From: Strigamia acuminata
Taxonomy: Eukaryota > Arthropoda > Chilopoda > Geophilomorpha > Linotaeniidae
Direction of reading: 5' to 3'
Assembly: GCA_949358305.1 (NCBI GenBank)
Contig: OX442324.1
Span: 2,407,501 to 2,471,500, forward strand
DNA: 64,000 bases
Shown here: piece after piece, positions 24,401 through 36,900 of the stretch
Position numbering within the stretch: position 1 is the stretch's first letter
How the letters are laid out: each line of letters starts with the position of its first letter
The notes under the pieces: model-generated
What the model saw: the letters and a program-made list of their open reading frames with translations, nothing else
What the model was told of the DNA's origin: nothing
Databases searched by the model: none
Made by a program: the position numbers and the translations under genes

Positions 24401-24950
24401 TCAGGTGACTTGAGATTCACGATGGCGTCTGGGAAATAAGAATGGCGGAAAGCGAACGGCTTTAAACAACGTGGAAGTTGAATGAGATTGCGGAATTTTG
24501 GATCGGTTTGGATGTGTAAGGTAAACTTCGTTAGTCGTTCGGAGATCTCCGAATTTTATTTGTTTGTTTGACCTAAATGTGATTTTTGGTCGAGATTTGT
24601 TGCCGTTATGGGCGCTTGCTTGAGCGGTTTGAAAATGGCCGCCAACTTACCCGGATGTTTGCGAAGGACGACACATTGTCACGTTTCTCACGATCAATTC
24701 TGTCAGCAAATTATCAAATGTGAGGAAACCTGACGGCCTACTCAATCTTTTGCCATTATAAACTTTGCCATATTAAAGTTGAAACCTGCTGATCGAAATT
24801 GTGAAAGAAAATTCATTAAAAAAATGCCAACAGTTTCGATTGTAACACGACCAAGATTGGCTGCCATGATAATGGCGCAACAGCGTCGGAGGAAATGTTG
24901 AATAGAACGTTATGAAGCGCAATAGAACGTGTATTTAGAAAGGAAAAAAA

Positions 24951-24998
<48 letters not shown>

Positions 24999-27900
24999 TT
25001 TAATATTTTTTTTTTCCATTTTGATGTCATTCACTCAAAATAGGAGAAAAAAAAGCAGATTTTATTTCAATCTTGTCTTATTACATCCAATCTTGGATGA
25101 AAAAGAAAAAAAAGGATTTTGTTTTGTTGATGACATTTTTAGTTTAAAAAAAAAAAAAAAAAAAAAAATGGAAGGCTTAAAGATTAGAGCGAAATTGTTA
25201 ACTCATGAGTTACATGAGCTTTTCCAATGATCCATTTAATCTTGCAACAGGGAGAGAAGAATTTTTAATGGAGTAATTTGTGCATCATTTGAAAGGGCCC
25301 TTGCGTATGAGAGTAGGAAGTCATGACATGATGTCATCCAATGGTGCATAATCGGTGGCCATAAAGTGCAGTAGCAGCAACTCGTAAGAGGGCCTTGCCA
25401 AAGATTTTATGGGTCCTAAGGACCACAGGAAAAAGGCCAAAAGGCCATCATCATCATCACAGTTTGCAAGCAGAGGTGTCTGTGTTTGACACTGCTTCGT
25501 AAACTCGTTTATCAATATGGCTAACAATAATTTGAAAATAAAAAAGTTGACCGGCTTCGGCTTTGGCTTTTTAGGTTTTCCAGGCACGTGGTGGGCAGTC
25601 AATGTCGGACATGAACTTCAAACGGCTGAAGTGAAGGGAGAAAAAGAGTTGATCAGATGCGTTGGTAACATTGTTGCAGAAAGCATTCACTGGGAATTAC
25701 AATGTGACCCGTGTATTATCGGAATTATCCAAATTTCCTGTGGAATATTTTGCAAATTATTATTTTTTACACACAATTTATGCCATTTTTTTTAAGTTTT
25801 AGGCGAATTGCTTTCTTTTTGCCATCTATTGGCAGTTTTCCTTAACGCTTAGGCGTATTTCAGTTCTTTTGTTGAATTTACCCTATCTACGAGGGTACAT
25901 GAAGTAAATAAACAACAATATTTTGGTACTACGCTGTAAATTACTTTTAATAATGAGTTTATTGTTGTTTATTTACTTTATTTGAGCATTATTAGGCTTA
26001 ATACTGCTAAATAACAACTGGAATTAGAAAATTGTCTGCGCAGAATGGAATGCGAACTGTAGTGTTGATAAAATGCTTAATGCCCAAAGTAGGGATTGCG
26101 CATTGTTCAAACCTTGCAGATGAGCTACTTTTGCAGTTGTTCTGATTGGTTTTTGCGGTCAGGTGATCGGCAGAATTGGTAACAACTTTAATTATCAACT
26201 TGGAGGAGCTAGACTAAATCAACAACAGAGCTATGAATACTTTCCAGACGATTCACATTACCAATGTATGAATGGAATAATGATTATAGGGGTAACAATT
26301 GTAATGTGGTTTGCTATGACGCTGTATTTATATTATACGGCACATGGATTGTAGACGTGCTCGCTTAGTGCTGATTTCACTTGATGCTTTGTTCTGTAAC
26401 TAAATGTGTTTATGCTATTCCAGTTGCTGCAGTTTTTTTTAAACAAATAATGAATAGAAGATTCATTTGTTTGAGCCTCTTTCTTATGGCTGCAAGACAG
26501 TAGTGGTGTTGAGTAACATTACACAATGCACACAGCGTATTTATTCTTTTGCTGTATTGTTTGGAAGTTTAAAAGAAATGCTTATTTAAGTGGCTGCAAT
26601 TTGTGTAGTTTGTTGACGATGCCATTAGTTGGCAAACAGAATTGACGCTGTAATAGAAGCAAAATGTGATGTCACGAAATATTAAGCGGCGTAAAGTGCA
26701 AATGGATGAATACTTAAGGAACAAGTCAAATGCTGGGCGGTTGTTTTTGACAGGATAACCAAACGTTGTTTTGCGTGTAACTTTTTAAATTTGTGAGTTA
26801 ATGGTTTTGTTTTTTAAACTTTAGTGAATTAGTTGTCCTTTAATGTTTTAACAATGCATGAAGTGGTGATGGGCGAATACTTTTTCTGGTGGGGCTTGTA
26901 AGGTGTGTCCAAAAAGTCTGTAGAATTAAGAGAAATTTAGAAAAAAATTAACGTCTAAAGTTAGGTTCACACTTGTGGTCACACTAGACGCGACACAACG
27001 CAAGGAAAAATTAGTCAAATGCAACACAGAGTCTGTTCACACTGAAGGGCATGTGTGAACAGAGCTGAAACAATTAATGTTGCGTCTGGCCAATCAGATG
27101 GTTTCAATGAAACCTGGAATTGGATCTACTTCTAGAACTAGTTCCAGAATCCAAAAATGGCGGCCTGTTTGCAAAAATTAACCATGTGGCTGGCAAAGTC
27201 TCGCCAACTAGACGTGAATCGTAGAGAGTTTGAGTCGATCGTGATTGGTTGGCCGCAAGACCTTTCCTTGCGTTGCGTCGCTTACTTCAACTTGGAGTTG
27301 AAGCAGGAATTGGCGCCAACGTCAAGAATTTTTGGATGCAAGCAGCTTGCGTTGCGTCGGTTTTCTTGCGTTGTGTCTAGTGTGAATGCAAGTGTGAATC
27401 TATCTTTATACCGTGGATTTAATTTTTTTCTTAGGATTGCTAAATGTACCACTCAAGTACCGTCTGATGAAATTTCCAAACTGATTTAATAATATTTATT
27501 TAAAATATTAACAATAAATGAAAAAAAAAGCATTGGAACATCCATATGGTTTTCGGTCATTGCATATTTTGTGCGCGCTTATAATTTGTGCCGAAGTTCG
27601 ATGTGTCATCACTTCACACCCTGTGGATCACATGGTGCTGAGTATGACCGTATAACTGTAAATTATAGACGATCAGTGCAGCACTTGGGATATTACAAGC
27701 GATAACACCTAGAAACTCCGTAGTGGAAGAAGCCTGTTCTTGCCTATCGAGGGGGCTTTTTTGCTGTCATGAAGTTGAGTGGTGTTATCGCGCTAATCCA
27801 ACAACCACTCTTGGTATTATACTGAGAACCAACTGATAAAATGCCTAGTGAAGACCGGATGGGGTGGAAGCCTTGTTTATGTATCAAAAGCCGAAAAACA

Positions 27901-30900
27901 TCAGCTGCATTGAAACCATTAAAATGTTAAAACATTTTCACGTTTTCCAATGTAAATTAAGGATTTTCTCGGTCTAATTTAAAAAATGGCAGCCTGTTTT
28001 CAAGTTTAGATAACAATACGTGTTTAACTGCAATTCTGCCTGTATCGATCAAAAATACATTGTAATTATACATTGCATTATGAAATGCAGTATTTAATGT
28101 TCAAATAACATGCTTAATTGTGCGAAATGCTGTACATTTTTGGAATGCGTTAAGTGAAAAGCAATATATCGTAAAATATATTTTTGAAGCATATTGGTGA
28201 GCACGCTTTCTATCGTGTATGTATTTGGTTGTGCAAAAGGCTGTCTAAAATATGCATTTAGATTGGTTTAAAGAAGATAAACCAGATGGAAAGACTTTGC
28301 GAATGCAGCGACTGTTTACTTCTGATGTGTAAGGAAATTTGGCCGAATGCAGCCACCCGGAAAAAGGCTGTTGCTACAGCTGACCTAAGCTCATCTTGAG
28401 TGGCAAAATGAAAACTCGCTGAATTTCGTAGCAAATATGTCGTTTTGTAATTAGTTTTCACATGGAATTGATTTATCACGAGAGGAAACAAGTTTTATTT
28501 AATTAAGTCCTACTTGTTAGTGGTTTAAATTGGCTCAAAATGATTGCTGGCTGCATGAAAACTCGAATAAAGAACAACAAATGCATTAACAGGGAAAAAG
28601 TCGACGTAAACAAAACATTTTTAGCAGCGTTTCCGCCATAAAACGCAAACAAAACTAATTTGAGCATTTTTATTTTTTTTTTTTTTTTTTATTTTTCACT
28701 TTGATGCAGGATATATTTTAATGAAGAGTGCCAGAAAGGGATATGAACATTTTAATCAATATTTCTGGTCCCATGAATTACAATAGAAAATTACGTATTT
28801 TAATCAATGATTAGGAATAACAATGCGGGGAAGCACAAGTAGGAAAATTAAAGGAGGGGAAAAAAATTATCAATTTGTTGCGTGTCAACCTGAAGATGAC
28901 TAACAATGCAAAGTTACAAAGCTGAAGAGTCGGGGAAGATAAAAAAAAATGTCGTGTTGTGTACTTTTCGCTGCGTGTAAACAACTTTAAACCAGCGTGT
29001 TTTCTAATCAAAGTGCAAATTAATTTCAACAGGGTGCAAGAGCTACTTGAATGTTATCAGTAAAATCTGAAGGGAAATCTCAATCACTCGACAAAACAAG
29101 CAGCGCTCAATCATTCGTGTTTACAATGGTTTTCAATCATGACCACCAGGCGAGAAACAAATGTGGAAGACATCTTTTTTTTTTTTGTAGTGGTGATGTC
29201 GATTTTTTAAGCTGTAGTCTTAATCTTGGATTAAATTGGAAAAATGCAAAAAGGTGTTAACGGGTGGTTCACACTATTTAAGAATGTTTTATGGTATTAG
29301 TCGATCGAAATCGATCATCGACTTTCGCTCACTCCGAGTGCCATTCGTCTTAACGTTAGTTTCTTTTCTTACCATGCCGATCACCTGTTCCTATCGGAAC
29401 ACAGAATTGGGTCTATACGCCAAGCCGATACAACGTGGTCCTAACTCCTATTGGTTGAGCTGGATTATGCTTAACTGTGGACTGTGCTCTACTACGCGGA
29501 AAAGTAGTTCTGTTTATTTTCAATGAATTTCAGTGTAAAAAGTGATTAGAATGATGGATTTTATTTATTTGGTAATAAAATATTTATTTTATTTGCTGAA
29601 ATAAGCTTTTTCTCTTTTTAATCAATCAAACAATGTTAGCATAGTTTGTTGGTTTCTTTTGGCAGGTAAGCAAAGGTTTAGTTTTTTATTGGTTGTTTTG
29701 CCTAGTTAGATTACAATTCTGGTGTTATGGGCTACTTTTTTGTGCCACTGCACCAGGGAGACGGCTCAACCAATAGGAGTTAGGACCAGGTTGTATAGAC
29801 AGTAGTTGGACGGGTGACTTTCTTTTCCGGCCTTGTCTGATTTAGGTGCTGCAAGGAAAACAAGAATGCAGAAAAAGTGGTGTGAACTAGCCTTTCAGGA
29901 AATTTGTTCCAAGAGACCCATTGTAGTGGGGTGATGCTGAAACCCTAACGTTAGGTTTTTCCATCACAAACTTGTTGCCACCTGGTATCAACTTGAGAAA
30001 TGTAAAATCTAAAATGTGTTTTTAAAACGTCAATAAACGGAAGTAAGGATCGTTTTAAAAGCATTTTTGTTTTACGAACCAACGAGAAGATCCAATATGG
30101 CGGACACGAGTTGCATTAAATCACATGAAGTTCTAGATACCAACTTTTTTATCGGAAGTTTGTTATTTGTAGCACCTAGAACAAGGTCGGACATTTTATT
30201 TTCAACAATTGTAATGTCACAATTTTCTAATGCACATTGGCAACGTGGCTGGCAAATAGTTTGTTGGGTTTTGGCTTTTGCTCGCTAATTCAAAATGTCT
30301 ACTTAGTTTTGCTAATATTTTAAAAATTTTGTTTGTTTATTTGCAGAGTGGGTAATTGGGCATGGCGGTTTGGACATCATTTATGGGAATTGAACCGAAA
30401 AATTACATACGTAGATGAAATAAGCGACGTAAGTAACACATTTGAATATTTTCTAATTATTGTTGCCATTATTACTTGTGCCTTCTCTCGACGATTCTTG
30501 AAATGATAAGAGAAGCATCTTCTGGTTCAATTAATGGTTTCTTCTCCCTTTCCTAAACTGCTTTAATTTTTTTTCCGTTTCCTAATGTCTTATAAAAGGT
30601 TTCATTAATGCAAATTTACATTTTGAGAAAAAATCATTTTAGGGTAAGTTATAAAATGTAATATGGAAAAAATAGATAATTTGAATTGAAGTTAAAGTGG
30701 AGCAACTGTGTTGTAGTAATAATTAAGTGGGTTTGTAATGGTGATGTGTTTTTATAGTGGTTATTGATTCACTAGGCACTGAAACCTTTTTTTGTACGAG
30801 TGGTGGCGCCACAAGGGCTAAAGCCATGTGTAATTGCTTATTGTGCATGTGGAAAAGAAAAAAGATGTAATTTTGTATTTTTAAAAAAAAAAAAATTTTT

Positions 30901-33900
30901 TTTCATGAATATCAGTTTTTTTTTTTAATTTTGCTAAGATTTTGCAGTTTTTCTGCATTTTGGCATATAGAATTTACATGGACTGGTTTAAAGTGCATTG
31001 TTGACATTTAAAAAAAATGAGATTAATATACTATAATGGAAAATGCTTTAGTTCTGGATGTGTACTAATAGGGAAAAGTATTTACAAGATCTATTTCCAC
31101 ATTTAGAATGAATTAGGACAGGTTAGGTTAGGTTAGAATGCCATGTTATTTTCCTCTGCTAGCAGATGTTGCCAGACATAAAATAACACTATACATGGCA
31201 TTCGATGTTTGTAGGATGTCTTATTTTGATTCTAATTGCTTAATTATGACATGTTCATTGAAATAACATTTCCTGGAATTTACTAAATATTAATATCCGA
31301 AACGAGATATCCTGAGGATATACTATGGATATACTCAATGGAATGTTTTACAATTATTCATAGTTCACCTAGGTTAGGTAGTATGGGTTGAACATGATTA
31401 CTTGTGATTAGCCCAAATGAGTTACCATATTTCTTCGATTCTATGACGCACTTTTTTTCCCAATATAAGCATCTTTAAAACGGAGTTTGTCTAGAATAGA
31501 TGGCGTCTTAGAGTCGAAGAAATATGGTTGGTATATTCCTTGAACGCCAGAAAGTTTGGGCTAGTCTGACGTTTGAATCTAGTTTTGGATGATTTTGTCT
31601 ACAAAAGGATGAGGTTAATGCGTTTGCACCAAGAATTAAAAAACCAAATATCCAGGCTAGCATGTAGCCAATAGGCAATCAACTGACCAAGCTGCGCATG
31701 GAATTGTGGGAAGTATTCTGGGCGGTTTTCTAGTTCACACAACTGGATTATATCTGGTTTAAAAAATTTTAAACTAGATAGTTTTGGGGCTAGATGTGTT
31801 TACACTAAGAACTAGAACTAGATTTAAATGTTAGGCTAGCCCAAATATTCTGGTGTGAAAGGGGTCTTTCTGTAGCTCCGATGAAAATCGTCGAAGATAC
31901 TTCGACGATTTTCATTTAGAAATTCTGGAAATTTCTTTGTTTTAATGTAATTATTTGTAGTTGTTATTATACTGATTCAAATATTGTAGAGGTCAAGTCA
32001 AACATTTCAAAATATTTCTCCTATGGTCCATTACATTTGACAATACCACAAAATTTAGAATGAGAGAAAGGATTGTGGCCGAGAGAGAGTTGATGAAGTT
32101 TAATGGTGCAGCTAGGACAAAGGTCATGAGAGCAAGGATATATGTTAAAACCTACAGACAAGTCAAAATTGGACAGAATAAGTTGATGGGAATGGGAAAA
32201 TTGTGTAGTTTGCGGTCACTATTTGCAAGTTTAAAGTGATACAATTGGTAAAAAATACACAGTAAAAAGGTATTGTTGTTTGTTTTCAGTTTGAGAATTT
32301 TGCTTTAAGGATGTTGCATAGTGTATGAAAAGACAAAGCACAAAGGTCAGGAAATGTGGCAAAAAAATGTAAAATAGCAACATTTAGGAGTATTTTTCAT
32401 TGGGTTGATCTTTCTTCTTTAAATTATTTTCCCATTGTACACATGATAATTGGATTTTCTAGTCTCCATGTTTACCATTGGCCAGTGTGCTTGAAATGTA
32501 TGGCATGTGGACAAACAAAGATGGTTTGTTTTAAAATAAATTTTGTCCCATGTTTTAAAGTAGATGCATCTGAAAAGTGCATTAATAAAATATCAAAATG
32601 GATCTAATCTGGACCATGCACAAATTTCACACTATGCATTTGAATGGTCATTTAGACTAAACAGTAGGCGCATTCAATTTCTTTTCATCTAAATTTTTGT
32701 CTCGTAAGAATTTTTGGACGAAATGTTTTGTTTCTGATTGTTCAACTGCCAAACTTGATCTGGGATTTCAGGTTCTAGGTCATTATATATGGTGCAAGAT
32801 TTTTCTTCCCTTTGCTTTTTGTCTATTGTTTCCAACCCAAGTAATAACCATAGTCATAATTATTATTGTTGTTTACTCTAAAAAATATAATAACTGCTAC
32901 AAAATTGTACTTTCGATCGAGATTGTTGCGATCAATCTGACGGAAATCCAAGATGGCTGCCAACAAGACTCGATTTGAATGAGAAAACTCGTTGAACGGA
33001 GATTTAACCTTTCCAACCCTGAGATGGGTCATTTTGTGACCCTGTTTTAAAAAAATCATTATTTTTATAAGAAATAATTTTTTTTTCTCTCTGATTTTTG
33101 CTGACTATTCCTTTGAAACATCACTAGACACTATACCACAGTTAAAATTTTTTTAATTTTTTAAGTTTTTCTATAATTTGAACTCAAAGTTTAACTGGGT
33201 CAAAAAAGACCCATCTTAGGAGTCCAAAGGACATAAATCATGATCATCAGCAGGCTCTGCTAATGTCAATCATTGCCACCAGGTGTTGTGGCGGCCATCT
33301 TTGTTGTTGTCAAAAACACACGTGTTGGCCAAATTCCTTCGGAAATCCCTAAAACCCGGATTTTGTGCATGCGCAGAATCTGGGTCAAAAAATGCCCATC
33401 TTAGGGAGAGATGGGAGGCCAATTCTTTCGGGTTGTAAGGGTTAAACGACATGAACAGGTTGTTTATTTTTAGCTCGTTTAAACTTGTTTAAACGAGCTG
33501 TTTAATGAGAATCTTGTTTAAAAGTTTGTTTTAACGATTGTTTATGAGTTATTGAATGCACTTACAAGGGGAGAGCACCAATAAGCTATCACAGATTGTT
33601 ATAATATTAAACAAGAAGGATTGTTATATCATGCTGAATGAGACCCTAAAATAATTTTATTCCATAGACAGCCAACAATCCAAACAATGAGCTCAAAGTT
33701 GGCACTATTTTGTCTGTGTATACATCAAATCTGAGCAATCAGGCCTAGTGTATGAATACTGTAAACAACAGTTGCTAGGTAAAAAATAGTCCCAAGATCC
33801 AAGTTCAATTTTATCATTTGAGATTCAATGATGTCATTTCCTCTTTTGATATCACATGACATATGACATCAGAACTTTGTTCAACAACATGACTGTCTTC

Positions 33901-36900
33901 ATGAAGACAATAATAGTTTGTAGTGGTGGTCCAGTGGTTCAGGCAATGGACTAGGAATCTTTCCACACAGGTTCAAATCCTGGTGTGTGTGAAAATTTTT
34001 TACTTTTATTTTTTAATTTTTTTTAGCAGTAATTTTAATGTTTGTAATTTTATGTTTGTTAAAAAATTAAAATTAATTAATTAAAGTTTTCTAAAAACAA
34101 ACATAAAATTACAAACATTAAAATTACTGCTAAAAAAAAATAAAAAATAAAAGTAAAAAATTTTCACACACACCAGGATTTGAACCTGTGTGGAAAGATT
34201 CCTAGTCCATTGCCTGAACCACTGGACCACCACTACAAACTATTATTGTCTTCATGAAGACAGTCATGTTGTTGAACAAAGTTCTGATGTCATATGTCAT
34301 GTGATATCAAAAGAGGAAATGACATCATTGAATCTCAAATGATAAAATTGAACTTGGATCTTGGGACTATTTTTTACCTAGCAACTGTTGTTTACAGTAT
34401 TCATACACTAGGCCTGATTGCTCAGATTTGATGTATACACAGACAAAATAGTGCCAACTTTGAGCTCATTGTTTGCATTGTTGGCTGTCTATGGAATAAA
34501 ATTATTTTAGGGTCTCATTCAGCATGATATAACAATCCTTCTTGTTTAATATTATAACAATCTGTGATAGCTTATTGGTGCTCTCCCCTTGTTAGTATTT
34601 TTTAATGCTGGACTGTGGGTTGTCTCGATCTAACTTAAAAAATGGCGGATGATTTATTCTGCATGCGCACAGCATTTAAACAGCAAAACGGTGAAGTTAG
34701 AAGTGGTGGTTATTGTCGAACCTTTTAAATGCTATAATTTTCAACATATAATAAATTGAAAAACATGTAGAGAATTATATATGTCTGTACACCTGAGCAA
34801 AAGACATAGCCAATGGCGATGGATTCTTTGCTACAAATTTGAGAATTCGTAGCTGTTTTTATTAATTTTTAAACTCAAGATTCAGATTCTTATTAAATTT
34901 GTTAAGATTATTCCTGTTTACCACAAAATAATCACAAAGCCTGGAGGATTAATCAGGGGAGGTGGCAGAGTGTGCGGTATTGGGGCCTACAGGCACCTTT
35001 TATGTGTCGTCTGGACATAGAATGGGCTCCAGAAATATGTTAGGTCCGGAAAAGAAAGTAGTATGAAGTAGAAGCAAGTGAAAGAACAGCAAGCAGGGTC
35101 TACTTAGGTACATAATCTGCCGCTTAGTGCCCGTAAGCTGGTTTCAAGTCGGCTCCAGAATAATATTATGAGTTTCTATGATGTGATTAATGTATGAGCG
35201 ACACCTGGCGCACTGTGCTTATACCGTAAATAAACTTTAACGGAACCACTTCCGGTTTTACGCTAACGCTAACATGTCCCTTTTCTTCACATCCACTTCA
35301 ATCTTTAGATATTCATCAAATAAAATAATATTGATAAATCCTATTTTGTCTTTAGAGAAGGTTACATTAAATTTTGAATTTTAAATTTTTTAAATAAAAT
35401 AAACGCAATATTAATTTTTTATTTTATTTTGGGGGGTGGGGGGGGGGGTCGGACATTTTAATTTTAATATCGGAGCAGGTATCTGTATCGGCCGATATTC
35501 GGTTGCCAATTATCGGTATCGGCGATACTGCAAAATATCGATATCAGTCAAAGTCTAACTAAAACCATAGGCCTTTCGATCCAACGATCATCTTCAGTAA
35601 TGATAATGATACTACTATATCCCATCCATTTATATATACGGCTTGACTGAGAGTTGTCTGTATCTTACTTTAAAATAATGGTGGCTGATTTAGTCTGCTA
35701 TCAGTCGCAGTATTTAAACAGCGAAACTCGTTAAATTGCAATTTTAAACTGACTTTTCGAATGCACCTACCGCTTGGTAACAGAATTTTTTTTATATTAT
35801 TTTTTTTTCCTTCTGAAGGATTTTCAGTTGCAATATTGGGGCTGTGAGTTACTTCTTCACCTGAAATTGAAATCCCAACAGTTTACTCTTTAAAGGCGGC
35901 CTAAGAGTTATATATAAGTCTTCATTTCAGCTGCCTTATACTTTATGGTATGCTTGGCACTTCATAAATTTCCTTATCCTTTTTTCCTCTCCAAATAAGG
36001 AGAAGATATAAAAATAAAGAAAAAAGCAAAAAAAAGATGAATGATGTTGATATTTTGTGTGTATTTTTCTTTTTGCTTCTAAAGTAAGTCATCTTCAAGT
36101 ACTGTGATTGATTTCCTTTATTTATTAACATGGCTGCTTCATTTGTTGTAAAATTTGTTATTATTTATTATTTTTTGTAAAGAGGCAATAATAAATTTAG
36201 AGATTATAAAATTAAATTTTCTACCACCATTTCTTCGCAAACTGAAAATTGATCTTTTCCCACAAGTAATCATTTTTCTTTGCCCTTGGCTCTTATGTCA
36301 TGGTGCCACCAGCGTTTCTACTTGATTTCCACGCTCCCTTGAACTCAACTTCTGAATCCGAAAAATGTATTACAATTCAATCAAATGAGATGCAATATTG
36401 GTGATTATATCAACAGATCTGCTTGCAAAATGCAGCCATCTTGGTAGCAGAGGATGGTTATTTTATTGCTTGTTAAATATATTATTTAAGCATAAACATT
36501 CGAGTTCTTTTCATTGGTGCCAATGTATATTAGAAGTTATGAAATTCCGCTTTATGTAGCCCTTGGGCTTCTAGGTGGAGAATTGTGGTGTATAGGCCTA
36601 ATTGTGTTGACAGGTATTGTTTGTTTTTCGTTTGAAATCTGTTTGATTTGTTACCACAGTTTATCTTATGGCCTTGGCTGTCTAAGGATTAAATCATTGA
36701 ACGGTGCAAGAAAGTTCTAATGCGATTGATTTTACCCAACGGACAGATGGCACAGACTGTCTGCTGAGCTGTAACACAATTTTGAACCTTTTAGTAATAT
36801 GGAAAATACGATTAAAGATGTGTTTTAGGTGTTTTTTCTTGTGGTTTTGTGATGTCACTTCCTTGTGCTTATGGGTTTAAAACACAAAATGAAAAATACG

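Larger units (their letters stand above)
12187..30346 (+). other. alpha2/delta intron 1 (18.2 kb), repeat-rich
   Basis: Begins GTAAGT and ends TATTTGCAG. It holds two poly-T or T-rich tracts, a piggyBac-type MITE (13408-13789), a minisatellite inside nested elements (14178-15575), four or more further MITE copies, a (TTA)n microsatellite at about 24949-24996 and two membrane-protein-like open stretches (25.5-26.4 kb). Stretches not listed separately (for example 20346-21960, 23165-25500, 27410-29410) show no recognisable gene. Confidence 0.75.
33564..34592. repeat. Near-perfect inverted repeat, two 497-bp arms with a 35-bp loop
   Basis: Left arm 33564-34060 and right arm 34096-34592 are reverse complements of equal length without gaps. 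I found only about two differences (AATCCAAAC against AATGCAAAC; one A/T change in a T-run). Loop 34061-34095. Each arm includes a tRNA-like sequence and a tract starting TGACATATGACATCAGAACT. It lies in intron 2 and would be transcribed as a long hairpin. Confidence 0.95.

Noticed and set aside
25321-25602. 93-codon minus-strand frame overlapping the 25.5-kb candidate
   Set aside because: Low complexity ([13 protein letters not shown]), no leader and no splice context.
30067-30288. 73-codon frame as a possible first exon of alpha2/delta
   Set aside because: No GT donor in the phase required by exon 2 and no proper signal peptide; the exon at 12045-12186 fits both.
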